A stretch of 64,000 nucleotides of DNA from contig NIOE01000002.1 in the NCBI GenBank assembly GCA_002205125.1, positions 248,001 to 312,000 on the forward strand. The letters run 5' to 3'. Position 1 is the first letter of the stretch; each line of letters opens with the position of its first letter. Positions 29,595 to 40,170 of the stretch are shown one piece after another. The notes under the pieces are model-generated. The model was given only the letters and a program-made list of their open reading frames with translations. It was not told the DNA's origin and ran no database searches. The stretch comes from Roseateles noduli (GTDB lineage: Bacteria; Pseudomonadota; Gammaproteobacteria; Burkholderiales; Burkholderiaceae_C). Both the position numbers and the translations under genes were made by a program.

Positions 29595-30404
29595 TCAACG
29601 CTCGCGGATCACCAGCGCATTCGCCACCGCGCGCAGCGCCGGCTCACTGGAGGGTCGCGCCGCCATCGACTCTCCTTGCAACAGCAAGGTCGTGCTGCCG
29701 CCGCCGTCCAGGTTGAAGGCATTGTGCGCACCCAACTGCCGCATGACCGTCGACAGCTGGGTCAACGTGAGGCCGGGCACTGCACCGTGGCGGCCTTCCG
29801 CGGCAACGAGGTAAAGCCAGCGCCTGCTGTCGTCCAAGCCGACGGCCGTGCGGGGATGCGTCAAGGCACAGAGATAGGCGCACCTGGCATCGTCCTCGGG
29901 CGTGCGTTGTCGACCGTCGGCCAGCAGCCACGGGGTGCCGGCCACGACCTCGGTCCACGCAGGCTCTGGAACGGTCGCCGCCTGCAACAGGATCGCGCAA
30001 TCGGATCGGGCGTCGCACGCGATCAAGGGGCTGTCCTTGAGATCGAAGGTGCCGCGCCAGGGGATGCCGTCGCTGACCGTCAGGCCGCGCGTCGTGAAGC
30101 TCCTGGTGAAGAAGGAACCGTTGACGCTGGCGACCGCGCCGGCGGTGCCGGGCATGTCGGGCAGCGTCCGTCCTGCCTCGGCCTGCGGCGTGAGCAGCAC
30201 CTGCACGCCGGGCCTTCGCAGGTCGACGCGCAAGGCGTGGACGACGCTGTTCTTCAGTGGTGAATAGCGCAGGTAGGCCACTGCAGGCGTGCGCTGCTGC
30301 CAGTCCAGATCGGAGCCCGGGGCCGCGGGCGGTCCGACCTGCGCGCAGGCCGTGAGCAGGAACACCGCGATGAGCGAGAGGGTCAGGTTCTTCACTGTCA
30401 GCAT
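29595..30404 (-). CDS. Phosphodiester glycosidase family lipoprotein (NAGPA-like)
   Basis: A 269-residue lipoprotein: [20 protein letters not shown] is a lipoprotein signal with lipidated Cys20. The mature part matches the phosphodiester glycosidase/NAGPA (DUF2233-type) fold: [25 protein letters not shown] (the conserved Asn-Gly-x-Phe-Phe turn), [16 protein letters not shown] and the terminal [16 protein letters not shown], a hallmark with the catalytic Asp. It should hydrolyse a sugar-phosphodiester or related bond at the cell envelope; the natural substrate is unknown. Start at 30404 fits the lipobox. It is downstream of the membrane acyltransferase gene (gap 51 bp), so the pair may modify an envelope glycan. 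Confidence 0.88.
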   Translation of the reverse strand: MLTVKNLTLSLIAVFLLTACAQVGPPAAPGSDLDWQQRTPAVAYLRYSPLKNSVVHALRVDLRRPGVQVLLTPQAEAGRTLPDMPGTAGAVASVNGSFFTRSFTTRGLTVSDGIPWRGTFDLKDSPLIACDARSDCAILLQAATVPEPAWTEVVAGTPWLLADGRQRTPEDDARCAYLCALTHPRTAVGLDDSRRWLYLVAAEGRHGAVPGLTLTQLSTVMRQLGAHNAFNLDGGGSTTLLLQGESMAARPSSEPALRAVANALVIRER

Positions 30405-30455
30405 TTTCGTCCTTGGGTCTGATCGATGTGCCCCATGCACGAAGCGGTCAGTGGG

Positions 30456-31691
30456 TCAGCGCCGGTGGGCTGATCGATCCCGTCTGCGCGCAGGCCCTGG
30501 CCCCAGGCCCATCCACGGCCGCAGAGGATCGACGCGCCCAGCGATGACGGCGGCGGTGCAGCAACCCAGCGCCGTGATCGCGACAAGCGCGGCGGCCTCG
30601 AAAGCGAGCGGCCATTGCAGCGGCGCCAGCAGGTGTCCCGCGATCACCGTGACCGTCTGGTGGACGAGGTAGAACGGGAACACCGCCAGCGTCAGCCAGC
30701 GCAGCAGCGGCGAATCGCGATCGGCCAGCCACTGCCGCCCGAATCCCAGCACCGCCACGATCGGCAGCCATTGCTTGCCGGCGTTCAGCGCGCGCAGCGC
30801 CATCAGCAGCCATTCCGGAAAGTCATCGCCCTGGGCGAGCCGCCATCCGTCCGTGAGCGTCTGCGACAGCAACTGCACGACGATGAAACCGGCAAGCGCG
30901 ACCCAGCGCAGGCGTCGGGCCGCCTCCCACGCGCCATGACGATCGTCGCGGCTGCCGTAGAGCGCGAAGCCGAGCAGGAACACCACGAAGTACACGCCAT
31001 GCTGGTACCAGTCATGGACGAGGTCGTGCGTGGCGGGGAAGCGATCCAGCAGATGCTGGCGCAGCAGCGCAAACGCGAGCCACGGGACCCACAGCAGGCG
31101 CCCGCCGCTGACCACGCGGCGCCAGCCCGGATGCGCGAACAGGGTGCGGACCGCGCGAAGACGCAGTCCCAGCAGCACGATCACGGTGTAGGCCCAAAGA
31201 TAGGGCAGGAACCAGAGGTGGTTCCAGGTCGGCAGCTTCAGGCAGTCGTTGCCGCGGCAGAAGCCGTGGTACGCCTGGAAATAGAGCTTCAGGAAGTCGC
31301 CGTAGCTGCCGGCGTAGCGGAGCTTCTCGACGACTTCCAGATACGCCTGCGGCGGGACGATCACCGTCATGCCGAACAGCAGCGGCAGCAGCAGCCGCTT
31401 GCTGCGTGAGCCGATCAGCCCGTCGGCGCCGTGGGCGCGCCCCGCCATGAGTGCGGTCGCCGCGCCGGAGATCAGGAACAGCAGCGACATGCGCCACGGG
31501 TTCAGCCAGAGCATCCAGGCTTCGAGCGCGGGGACGAGCCGCGGCGACTTCACGTGCCAGTCCCAGCTCACGTAGAACATGCCCGAGTGGTAGAGGATCA
31601 GCAGGCCGAAGGCGATGACGCGGAGCCAGTCCAGTTCGGTCAGGCGCGAAGACGAAGGAGCGCCGCGCGCGGGGAGGGAGGTGGTGTTCAT
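30456..31691 (-). CDS. Acyltransferase-3 family integral membrane protein
   Basis: A 411-residue protein with about ten hydrophobic segments. The N-terminal acyltransferase-3 signature is RLTELDWLRVIAFGLLILYH, in which the RxxxLDxLRxxA motif and following His are typical; WMLWLNPWRMSLLFLISGAA and LWFLPYLWAYTVIVLL follow. Relatives O-acylate periplasmic glucans, LPS or peptidoglycan at the inner membrane. The nearest remembered group is glucan-biosynthesis-like OpgC/YeiB-type acyltransferases, but the acceptor cannot be deduced. Start 31691 (MNTTSLPARG) fits the family. It is divergent from the LytTR regulator, which may control it, and lies upstream of the phosphodiester glycosidase gene on the same strand. 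Confidence 0.88.
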   Translation of the reverse strand: MNTTSLPARGAPSSSRLTELDWLRVIAFGLLILYHSGMFYVSWDWHVKSPRLVPALEAWMLWLNPWRMSLLFLISGAATALMAGRAHGADGLIGSRSKRLLLPLLFGMTVIVPPQAYLEVVEKLRYAGSYGDFLKLYFQAYHGFCRGNDCLKLPTWNHLWFLPYLWAYTVIVLLGLRLRAVRTLFAHPGWRRVVSGGRLLWVPWLAFALLRQHLLDRFPATHDLVHDWYQHGVYFVVFLLGFALYGSRDDRHGAWEAARRLRWVALAGFIVVQLLSQTLTDGWRLAQGDDFPEWLLMALRALNAGKQWLPIVAVLGFGRQWLADRDSPLLRWLTLAVFPFYLVHQTVTVIAGHLLAPLQWPLAFEAAALVAITALGCCTAAVIAGRVDPLRPWMGLGPGPARRRDRSAHRR

Positions 31692-31846
31692 GGGGCGCAG
31701 CTTCGCCGCCGCCGGGCTTCGCGCGACGTGAATGTGACGAACCGCGCCCGGCCGGTGACGAGCCGCCCCGCCCCAGGGGCGGCTCGCGCGGGGTCTGCGC
31801 CTCAACGCGCGTCCACGTGCCTCGCCCGCGCCTACACTGCGCCGCC
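31692..31846. promoter_or_regulatory. Divergent promoter region with a 10-bp hairpin
   Basis: GAGCCGCCCC (31760-31769) and GGGGCGGCTC (31776-31785) form a perfect 10-bp inverted repeat with a 6-nt centre. TACACT at 31832-31837, about 10 nt before the LytTR gene ATG, resembles a -10 box, implying a very short 5' UTR. Confidence 0.45.
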
Positions 31847-32785
31847 ATGACCGAGGACAAGTGGCTGGGGATCTATCTGACGCGGCGGCGCTGGGTCGAG
31901 CGTGCGCTCTGGAGCGCGCTGCTGCTCGGCTCGGCGCTCGGCAACACGATCACGACGAACCTGGACATCCGCCGTGCCGGACTTCGCTTCGACACCTGGG
32001 AGCCGGCGGTCTGGGAGTTCTCCAGCGCGTTGGTCTGGATGGCGCTGATCCCGTGGATCGTCCGGGCGGCGGATACGAAGCCGCTGCGCTGGGGCGTGTT
32101 GCGTCGGCATCTGCCCTGGCACCTGCTGTTCGCGCTCCTCACGAGCCTGGCGCATGTGCTGGGCATGGTGGCGCTGCGCAAGCTGGCCTATGCGACGCAG
32201 GACGCCGTCTACGACTTCGGCAATTGGCCGCTGGAGCTCTTCTATGAAGCGCAGAAGGACGTCCGCAGCTACGCCTTCATCCTGTTGATCGTCGGGGCGT
32301 ACCGGCTCTTCGTCTGGCGCTGGCAGGGCGAGGCCAGCCTGCTCGCGGAACCGCCGGAGCCGGCCCCCGCGCCCACTCCAGCCGCTGCGTCTGCGCCCGA
32401 GCCTTCGTCCGTGCCGCCCTCGCCCGTGCCGCCCACGCCGGCTGCGGTCGCCCCCGCGCTGCCCGAGCGCCTGCTCGTGAAGAAGCTCGGCAAGGAGTTC
32501 CTGCTCCCGATGGACGAGATCGAATGGGTGCAGGCCTGCGGCAACTATGTCAACCTGCGTCGCCAGCAGCACGACTACCCGCTGCGCAGCAGCCTGGGCG
32601 CGTTCGAGCAACGCCTGGACCCGGCCGCGTTCGTGCGCGTGCACCGCGGCTACCTGGTGCGGCTGAGCCTGATCGAGGCCATCGAGCCGACCGAAGCCGG
32701 CGACGCCCATCTGCGCCTGCGTGACGGCAGCCGCCTGCCCTGCAGCCGCACCTATCTGGAGCGCCTGCGACAGCGTCTTGTCTGA
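31847..32785 (+). CDS. Membrane-bound LytTR-family DNA-binding regulator
   Basis: A 312-residue protein with two parts. Residues ~10-160 contain four hydrophobic segments (for example ALWSALLLGSALGNTI, SSALVWMALIPWIV, LLFALLTSLAHVLGMVAL, YAFILLIVGAYRLFVW). A ~50-residue Pro/Ala linker leads to a C-terminal LytTR domain (about 210-312) with FLLPMDEIEWVQACGNYVNL and FVRVHRGYLV, which binds paired direct repeats. It has no receiver domain, so this is a one-component membrane regulator. It is divergent from the acyltransferase gene, its most likely target together with itself. ATG 31847 was preferred over an upstream in-frame start because the membrane domain follows it directly. Confidence 0.87.
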   Translation: MTEDKWLGIYLTRRRWVERALWSALLLGSALGNTITTNLDIRRAGLRFDTWEPAVWEFSSALVWMALIPWIVRAADTKPLRWGVLRRHLPWHLLFALLTSLAHVLGMVALRKLAYATQDAVYDFGNWPLELFYEAQKDVRSYAFILLIVGAYRLFVWRWQGEASLLAEPPEPAPAPTPAAASAPEPSSVPPSPVPPTPAAVAPALPERLLVKKLGKEFLLPMDEIEWVQACGNYVNLRRQQHDYPLRSSLGAFEQRLDPAAFVRVHRGYLVRLSLIEAIEPTEAGDAHLRLRDGSRLPCSRTYLERLRQRLV

Positions 32786-32848
32786 CTGGGCGAACTCCTG
32801 TCCGCCGGGTTCACCGGAGCGTCCTTGCGCGGCTATGCTCTGACCCCA

Positions 32849-34006
32849 ATGGACGCCCCTCTGGAAACCCACGACGTCGACGACCCGTCACCGCGCCTGC
32901 TGCGCGCGACCGGCGAGGGCGGACGCCTGCAGGCCCGGCTGGAGGGCGACTGGACGCTGCTGGCGCTGCGCGAACGCGTCGAGGCGCTGCGCGGCGAACT
33001 CGGCGACGTGCCGACCGCCAACGTGGCCTGGGACCTGAGCGCGGTGCGCCGGCTGGACCCGACCGGCGCGCTGCTGCTGTGGCAGGCCTGGGGCCGACGC
33101 CAGCCGGACGACCTGCAGTGGCCGCCGGCGCCGATGGCGGACATGTTCCAGGCGCTCTTCGCCCGCTTGGGAAGCAAACAAGGCAAGCCGGCCAAACCGC
33201 CGCGCGCGCAGAACGTGCGCCAGTTCGGCCAGGGCCTGCTCAACCTCGCCAGCCATCTGCTCGACGCGACGGCGCTGCTCGGGCAGGTCACGCGCGACCT
33301 CGGCACGCTGATCCGCCACCCCAACCTGATCGCGTGGAAGGACATCTCCGCCCACATCTACCGCAGCGGTGCGCAGGCGCTGGGCATCACCGCGCTGGTG
33401 GGCGTGCTGGTCGGCATCACGCTGTCCTACCTGACCGCCAAGCAGCTGCAGAGCTACGGCGCCGACATCTACGTCATCAACATCCTGGGCATCAGCGTCT
33501 GGCGCGAGCTCGGACCGCTGCTCGCGGCCATCCTGGTGGCGGGACGCAGCGGCTCGGCCATGACCGCGCAGCTCGGCGTGATGCGGGTGACGCAGGAGCT
33601 GGACGCGCTCTCGGTGATGGGGATCTCCCACACCATCCGGCTGGTGGTGCCCAAGATGGTGGCCCTGGCACTCTCGTTGCCCCTGGTGATGACCTGGACC
33701 AGCAGCATGGTGCTGCTGGGCGGCATGCTGGCCGCGCGGGCGACGCTGGGCCTGGACTACATCCAGTTCCTGCAGGGCCTGCCGGCCGCGGTGCCGGTGG
33801 CCAACCTGTGGCTGGGACTGGCCAAATCGGCGGTGTTCGGGCTCATGATCGCGTTCGTGGCCTGTCACTTCGGGCTGCGGATCAAGCCGAACAGCGAAAG
33901 CCTCGGGACCGGCACCACCGATTCGGTGGTGAGCGCGATCACCGTGGTCATCATCGTGGACGCGATCTTCGCGGTGATGTTCTCTGACCTGGGGATCAAG
34001 GGATGA
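32849..34006 (+). CDS. mlaE: MlaE-type ABC lipid transporter permease with N-terminal STAS-like domain
   Basis: A 385-residue inner-membrane permease. Residues ~15-110 form a STAS-like (MlaB-type) domain (LEGDWTLLALRERVEALRGE, WDLSAVRRLDPTGALLLWQAWG). Residues ~130-385 are the MlaE permease with about five transmembrane helices and the family loop ELGPLLAAILVAGRSGSAMTAQ plus MRVTQELDALSVMGI. MlaE moves phospholipids between the membranes to maintain outer-membrane asymmetry. In E. coli MlaB is a separate STAS protein, so here it appears fused. ATG 32849 was chosen; a TATGCT box only ~10 nt upstream suggests a very short 5' UTR. The stop overlaps the next start by 4 bp (ATGA). Confidence 0.9.
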   Translation: MDAPLETHDVDDPSPRLLRATGEGGRLQARLEGDWTLLALRERVEALRGELGDVPTANVAWDLSAVRRLDPTGALLLWQAWGRRQPDDLQWPPAPMADMFQALFARLGSKQGKPAKPPRAQNVRQFGQGLLNLASHLLDATALLGQVTRDLGTLIRHPNLIAWKDISAHIYRSGAQALGITALVGVLVGITLSYLTAKQLQSYGADIYVINILGISVWRELGPLLAAILVAGRSGSAMTAQLGVMRVTQELDALSVMGISHTIRLVVPKMVALALSLPLVMTWTSSMVLLGGMLAARATLGLDYIQFLQGLPAAVPVANLWLGLAKSAVFGLMIAFVACHFGLRIKPNSESLGTGTTDSVVSAITVVIIVDAIFAVMFSDLGIKG

Positions 34007-34869
34007 GCGGTTGCATCGATCCGACCTCGGCGGAAGCCACCGGGGAACTGAACGTCCAGCCGGGCGATCCGGTGATCGAGGTGCGCCACGTCGGCACGGT
34101 GCTGGGCGGGGTGCGCATCCACAAGGACCTCAGCCTGGAGGTGACGGCTGGCGAGGTGCTGGCCATCATCGGCGGCTCGGGCAGCGGCAAGACGACGCTG
34201 CTGCGGCTGATGCTGGGTCTGGAGCGGCCCAGCGAGGGCGAGGTGCTGGTCTTCGGCCACAAGCTGGGCAAGTGCGAGGCGACCGACCTCGCGCAGGTGC
34301 GGCACCGCTGGGGCGTGCTGTTCCAGCAGGGCGCGCTGTTCTCGGCGCTGTCGGTGTTCGACAACGTCGCGCTACCGCTGCGCGAGCTCAAGAGCCTGCC
34401 CAAGGACCTGATCGCCGAGCTGGTCATGACCAAGCTGCAGCAGGTCGGCCTCAAGGCGGAGGATGGCATCAAGATGCCGGCGGAACTCTCGGGCGGCATG
34501 ATCAAGCGGGTGTCGCTGGCGCGCTCGCTGATCATGGATCCGCAGCTGCTGTTCCTGGACGAACCGACGGCCGGCCTCGATCCGGCAAGCTCGAAGAACT
34601 TCGTGCAGCTGATCGAGAGCCTGCGGCGCGAGATGGCGCTGACGGTGGTGATGGTCACGCACGACGTGGACACGCTGTTCGCGATCGCCGATCGCGTGGC
34701 GGTGCTCGCGGACCAGCACCTGATCGCGCACGGGCCGCTGGAGCTGGTGGTGAAACAGAAGCATCCGTTCATCCGCAATTTCTTCCTCGGCCACGCGGAC
34801 CGCTGCGCGGCGGACAACCTGCGCAGCTACCGCGACGCGCTGCAGCACCGCGACGAGATGCCCGCCTGA
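34003..34869 (+). CDS. mlaF: MlaF-type ABC transporter ATP-binding protein
   Basis: A 288-residue ATPase. Walker A is IGGSGSGKTTLL, the Q-loop LFQQGALFSALSVFDNVALP, the signature AELSGGMIKRVSLARSL (LSGGM replaces the LSGGQ consensus, as in Mla/MCE systems), Walker B LLFLDEPTAGLDP, and H-loop VTHDVD. It powers the MlaE permease. It is translationally coupled to the permease by ATGA overlap and followed after 72 bp by the MCE-domain gene. The C-terminal ~25 residues extend beyond the ATPase core, as in MlaF, where the tail contacts the partner subunit. Confidence 0.93.
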   Translation: MSGCIDPTSAEATGELNVQPGDPVIEVRHVGTVLGGVRIHKDLSLEVTAGEVLAIIGGSGSGKTTLLRLMLGLERPSEGEVLVFGHKLGKCEATDLAQVRHRWGVLFQQGALFSALSVFDNVALPLRELKSLPKDLIAELVMTKLQQVGLKAEDGIKMPAELSGGMIKRVSLARSLIMDPQLLFLDEPTAGLDPASSKNFVQLIESLRREMALTVVMVTHDVDTLFAIADRVAVLADQHLIAHGPLELVVKQKHPFIRNFFLGHADRCAADNLRSYRDALQHRDEMPA

Positions 34870-34941
34870 GCGCGGCAAGCGGTCGGCGGTGAACTCTCAC
34901 AACCCACGATAACGATCAACCACAAGGACTCGGGCGAGCAC

Positions 34942-35904
34942 ATGGAAAACAAGGCACATGCATTGGCCACGGGCCTCTTCGTGCTGCTGCTCGGGGCGGC
35001 GCTGGTGGCGGTCATCCTGTGGTTCCGCGACGACCGCGGCGACACGCAGACCTTCACGGTGGTGACCGCCTCGGGCGTGCCGGGACTCAACGTGAAGGCG
35101 CCGGTGAAGCTGCGCGGCGTGCAGATCGGGAAGGTGGACACGATCCGCTTCGATCCGACGCAACCGCGGCAGATCCTGGTCGACATCGAGGTCGACTCGG
35201 ACGCGCCGATCGCACCGGGCACGCAGGCCAAGCTGGGCTACCAGGGCATCACGGGGCTGTCGTTCATCGACCTGTACGACGGGCAGGATCCCAAGGATCC
35301 GAAGCAGAGCGTGCTGGAGACGCGGCGGATCGCGCTGTCGCCGGGCTTCCTCGACCAGCTGCAGGACGCGGGACCGAAGCTCGCGGCGGGCGCGCTGGCG
35401 ACGATGGACCGCATCCAGAAGGTGCTCAGCGACAGCAACCAGCAGCAGGTGAGCCAGACGCTGGCGCAGTTGAACGAGGCCTCCGCCGGACTCAATCAAC
35501 TGGTCAAGGAACTGCGACCGACGGCGCAGGCGCTGCCGGGACTGGTGAAGAACACCGACGGGCTCGTGATCGCGGGACGGAACACGCTGGGCAACGTCGA
35601 CACGCTGGCGAAGCAGGGCGGTGAACTCGTCGACGAATACAAGGGCAAGGCGGCCGCGATCGATCAGCTGGGCGACGCGGCGGTGCAGATGCAGCGCACG
35701 CTGCGGCGCGTGGAGCTGTCGCTGGTGGGCTCGGCGGACAAGCCGCGTCAACGTGCGGTGCTGGACGATCTGTCCGCCGCGGCCCGCGCGCTGGAACGCG
35801 CGGCGCAGAACATCGGCGATCAGCCGCAGAGCCTGATCCTCGGCCCGACACCCGGTGCGCCCGGCCCCGGTGAAACCGGCTTCGAGGCGGGAGCGAAGAA
35901 ATGA
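34942..35904 (+). CDS. mlaD: MlaD-family MCE-domain substrate-binding protein
   Basis: A 320-residue protein with one N-terminal membrane anchor (ALATGLFVLLLGAALVAVIL, about 6-25) and an MCE domain (about 38-115: TASGVPGLNVKAPVKLRGV, YQGITGLSFIDL). A long helical C-terminal region (about 140-280) follows, rich in Gln/Ala heptads that could form the coiled tunnel seen in MCE hexamers. It binds lipid in the periplasm and passes it to or from MlaE. A Pro/Gly-rich tail ends the protein. The start is MENKAHALATG. It overlaps the auxiliary lipoprotein gene by 4 bp, so the four genes form an operon. Confidence 0.92.
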   Translation: MENKAHALATGLFVLLLGAALVAVILWFRDDRGDTQTFTVVTASGVPGLNVKAPVKLRGVQIGKVDTIRFDPTQPRQILVDIEVDSDAPIAPGTQAKLGYQGITGLSFIDLYDGQDPKDPKQSVLETRRIALSPGFLDQLQDAGPKLAAGALATMDRIQKVLSDSNQQQVSQTLAQLNEASAGLNQLVKELRPTAQALPGLVKNTDGLVIAGRNTLGNVDTLAKQGGELVDEYKGKAAAIDQLGDAAVQMQRTLRRVELSLVGSADKPRQRAVLDDLSAAARALERAAQNIGDQPQSLILGPTPGAPGPGETGFEAGAKK

Positions 35905-36530
35905 ACGACCACATCGAACTTCCGAGGACCGGCGGCATGCGCCGCGCGTCGCTGCTCGGCGGACTGGCGCTCGCCGCGATGCTCAGCGCCTGCGGCAGCC
36001 GCCCGCCGGCGCCGACGCAGATGGACCTCGGCCCCGCGCCTGCGTGGCCGCAACAGGCGGCGCTCGCCAAGCGCGTCGAACTCCAGGCCGTCACGGCGCC
36101 CGAAACGCTGCAAGGCACGGGCATCGCGTATCGCCTCGCCGACTCGGATCCTTATGCGCGTCGCATGTACCGGGATTCGCGCTGGGCCGCGCCGCTGCCG
36201 GTGCTCGTCGCCTCGCGGATGCGCCAGCAGATCGCCCGCGCGCCCGTGGCCGCCAGCGCCGATCCGCAGGTGACGATAGGCGTCACGCTGGAACTCGAAG
36301 AGAGCCTCCAGAACTTCTCCAGCGCCTCGCGCAGCGAGGTGCAGGTGCGGGTGATGGCGACCGCCGAAGACGGCACGCAACGCGCGTTCGATCGGTCGGA
36401 ACCCGCCGGCGCGAGCGCGGAAGGCGCCGTCAAGGCGACCGCGGCGGCGGTCGATGCGTTGGGTCCTGAGATTGCCGCATGGGCAGCGACCCTGTCGCCG
36501 CGGGTGCCGCAAGGACGCGGCCGCCGTTGA
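35901..36530 (+). CDS. ABC-type transport auxiliary lipoprotein (PqiC-like)
   Basis: A 209-residue lipoprotein. The signal is RRASLLGGLALAAMLSAC, with lipobox LSAC about residue 32-35. The mature part belongs to the ABC-transport auxiliary/PqiC-like domain that supports MCE systems at the outer membrane: RVELQAVTAPETLQGTGIAYRL, YRDSRWAAPLPVLVASRMRQ and DPQVTIGVTLELEESLQNF. In E. coli PqiC docks the PqiB tunnel in the outer membrane. Here it would do this for the MlaD-type protein encoded just upstream with ATGA overlap. The C-terminus converges with the J-domain gene, the two ending 12 bp apart. Confidence 0.85.
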   Translation: MNDHIELPRTGGMRRASLLGGLALAAMLSACGSRPPAPTQMDLGPAPAWPQQAALAKRVELQAVTAPETLQGTGIAYRLADSDPYARRMYRDSRWAAPLPVLVASRMRQQIARAPVAASADPQVTIGVTLELEESLQNFSSASRSEVQVRVMATAEDGTQRAFDRSEPAGASAEGAVKATAAAVDALGPEIAAWAATLSPRVPQGRGRR

Positions 36531-36542
36531 AGCGAAGCGGCG

Positions 36543-37400
36543 TCAGTGCGACGCCGCGATCCCGCCGCCCATGCGCTGCTGGCGCTGGCGCAGGAAGGCT
36601 TCGGCCATGCTCGATTCGGGCTGCAGGCGCTGGCCGATGTAGAGCTCCTGGCGACGCTCGGTGATCTGCGCGCGCAGGCGGTTGGCCATGATGCCGAGCG
36701 GATCCAGGCCGCGCTTCTCGGCGCGCTCGATCGACTCGCCCAGCTCATGCATCGTGTGGCTCTTCAGCAGCGCGAGGTGGGCCTGGACGACCCGCAGCCG
36801 GCCCTGCACCGAGCGCTCCGCGCTGCGCAGCCATTCCATGACCGCATCGGCGTCACCGCCACGGACCTTCACCAGACTCTCGCCGGCAGCCAGCAGCAAG
36901 GCTTCCAGGCGATCCCGGTCGCAGGCCTCATAGGCCTCGTTGACCTCGGCCATCTTGCGTTCACGGTGCACGCGCTCGGCGTCGTCCGGCGCGAGGTCCG
37001 GATGCAGCCGCTTCGCGGCGCGGCGGTAGAGGGTCTTCAGCGGCGGCGGTCCGACCTGCACCAGGCCGCCTTCAGGCTCGGCGGGCAGCGGCGCGCCGGC
37101 CGGCAGCACCGGCAGATGCGGCATCGACGTGGCACGGGGCGAATCGGGCGCGCGGGCATCGAGCCCGTTGCGGGCCAGCGCGTCGTGCAGGTAGCGCATC
37201 GCGCAGTAGAGCTGCGATTCGAGCGCGTCCAGCTCCATGTACAGCGGGCCCAGCGCGGCGACGTAGCGGTCGACGAAGCGCTGCATGCGCTGGCGGCAGT
37301 CCGCGTACTCGGTTTCCTGCGACGCCAGGTAGCGCTGGAGCTCGGCCAATTGCTCGCGGCGGCGTTCGAATTCGCGCGGCGTGATGGCCTGGCTGAGCAT
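36543..37400 (-). CDS. J-domain-containing protein
   Basis: A 285-residue soluble protein. It starts with a helical coiled-coil-like region (about 1-70: REFERRREQLAELQRYLASQ, MELDALESQLYCAMRYLHDA), has a Pro/Ala linker, and then a J-domain-like stretch LKTLYRRAAKRLHPDLAPDD with the HPD tripeptide, followed by KMAEVNEAYEACD. A C-terminal helical domain (about 200-285) completes it. J-domains stimulate DnaK ATPase, so it may recruit Hsp70 to a specific client; the client is unknown. There is no Gly/Phe or zinc-finger region, so it is not DnaJ itself. Start 37400 was chosen over an upstream in-frame ATG lying near the terminator at 37473. Confidence 0.78.
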   Translation of the reverse strand: MLSQAITPREFERRREQLAELQRYLASQETEYADCRQRMQRFVDRYVAALGPLYMELDALESQLYCAMRYLHDALARNGLDARAPDSPRATSMPHLPVLPAGAPLPAEPEGGLVQVGPPPLKTLYRRAAKRLHPDLAPDDAERVHRERKMAEVNEAYEACDRDRLEALLLAAGESLVKVRGGDADAVMEWLRSAERSVQGRLRVVQAHLALLKSHTMHELGESIERAEKRGLDPLGIMANRLRAQITERRQELYIGQRLQPESSMAEAFLRQRQQRMGGGIAASH

Positions 37401-37472
37401 GTTGAGCGGGATCCCTGGATGTTCTGGTATTGACTGCCGATTCTGCCGTGTGCGCATGTCCCTTCAAAGCGC

Positions 37473-37498
37473 AAACAGCCCCTCCCGGGGCTGTTTTT
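37473..37498. terminator. Bidirectional intrinsic terminator
   Basis: AAACAGCCCC-TCCC-GGGGCTGTTT followed by TT in plus orientation; the minus strand has TTT after the stem. It lies between the pyrophosphatase 3' end and the J-domain gene, both on the minus strand, so it mainly ends the pyrophosphatase transcript. Confidence 0.85.
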
Positions 37499-37580
37499 CT
37501 CAGCGTTTTCACCGAGGACCGGGCGAGCGTCGCCCAGTCGGTGCGATCGCTCTCTGCCGGTCAGGGCCTGTCAACGCGGT

Positions 37581-39788
<2,208 letters not shown>

Positions 39789-40170
39789 AAGGTTGTCTCC
39801 TCTCGCTGATTCTTTGATCCGTGAGACGGTTCCATCCAGCGGGCGCCGGGCCTGCGCGCACGCAACAGCAACAGTCCGTCGATCGATGCTAAGCCCGTGA
39901 ATAGTGCATGGCATGAGCGTTTACCAGCGGATTCACAGGCTTTGCAAGGCGGGTGTCAGGCTTTGCAGGGGCGAGCGACAGCAGCAGGGCAACAACTGGC
40001 CCCGGGCATGTCGTCTGCCTCGTCACGTCAGCTTTACAAGCGTTCGGTGCACGGCGCCCGAAGCCGGCGGAGCCGGTGCCCCTCTCCGCTCAATCTCCTC
40101 CTCGCCGCTCGGAATTCGCTCCGAGGGGCACCGGCTCCGCCGGCTTCTCCGAACCGAGGACTGCCCCCGT
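39789..40170. other. Intergenic region between citrate synthase-like gene and hppA, with a large inverted repeat
   Basis: 382 nt without a convincing gene. It holds the 25-bp perfect inverted repeat at 40060-40147 (listed separately) and the hppA Shine-Dalgarno near 39797-39801. Short open frames here are not supported by ribosome binding sites or composition. Confidence 0.5.
40060..40147. repeat. 25-bp perfect inverted repeat
   Basis: Arms at 40060-40084 and 40123-40147 are exactly complementary over 25 bp, separated by 38 nt. It lies 23 bp past the 3' end of the citrate synthase-like gene. There is no U-tract on either side, and the stem is longer than an ordinary terminator needs. It could be a transcript-end stabiliser, a REP-like element, or a remnant of a mobile unit. 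Confidence 0.8.
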
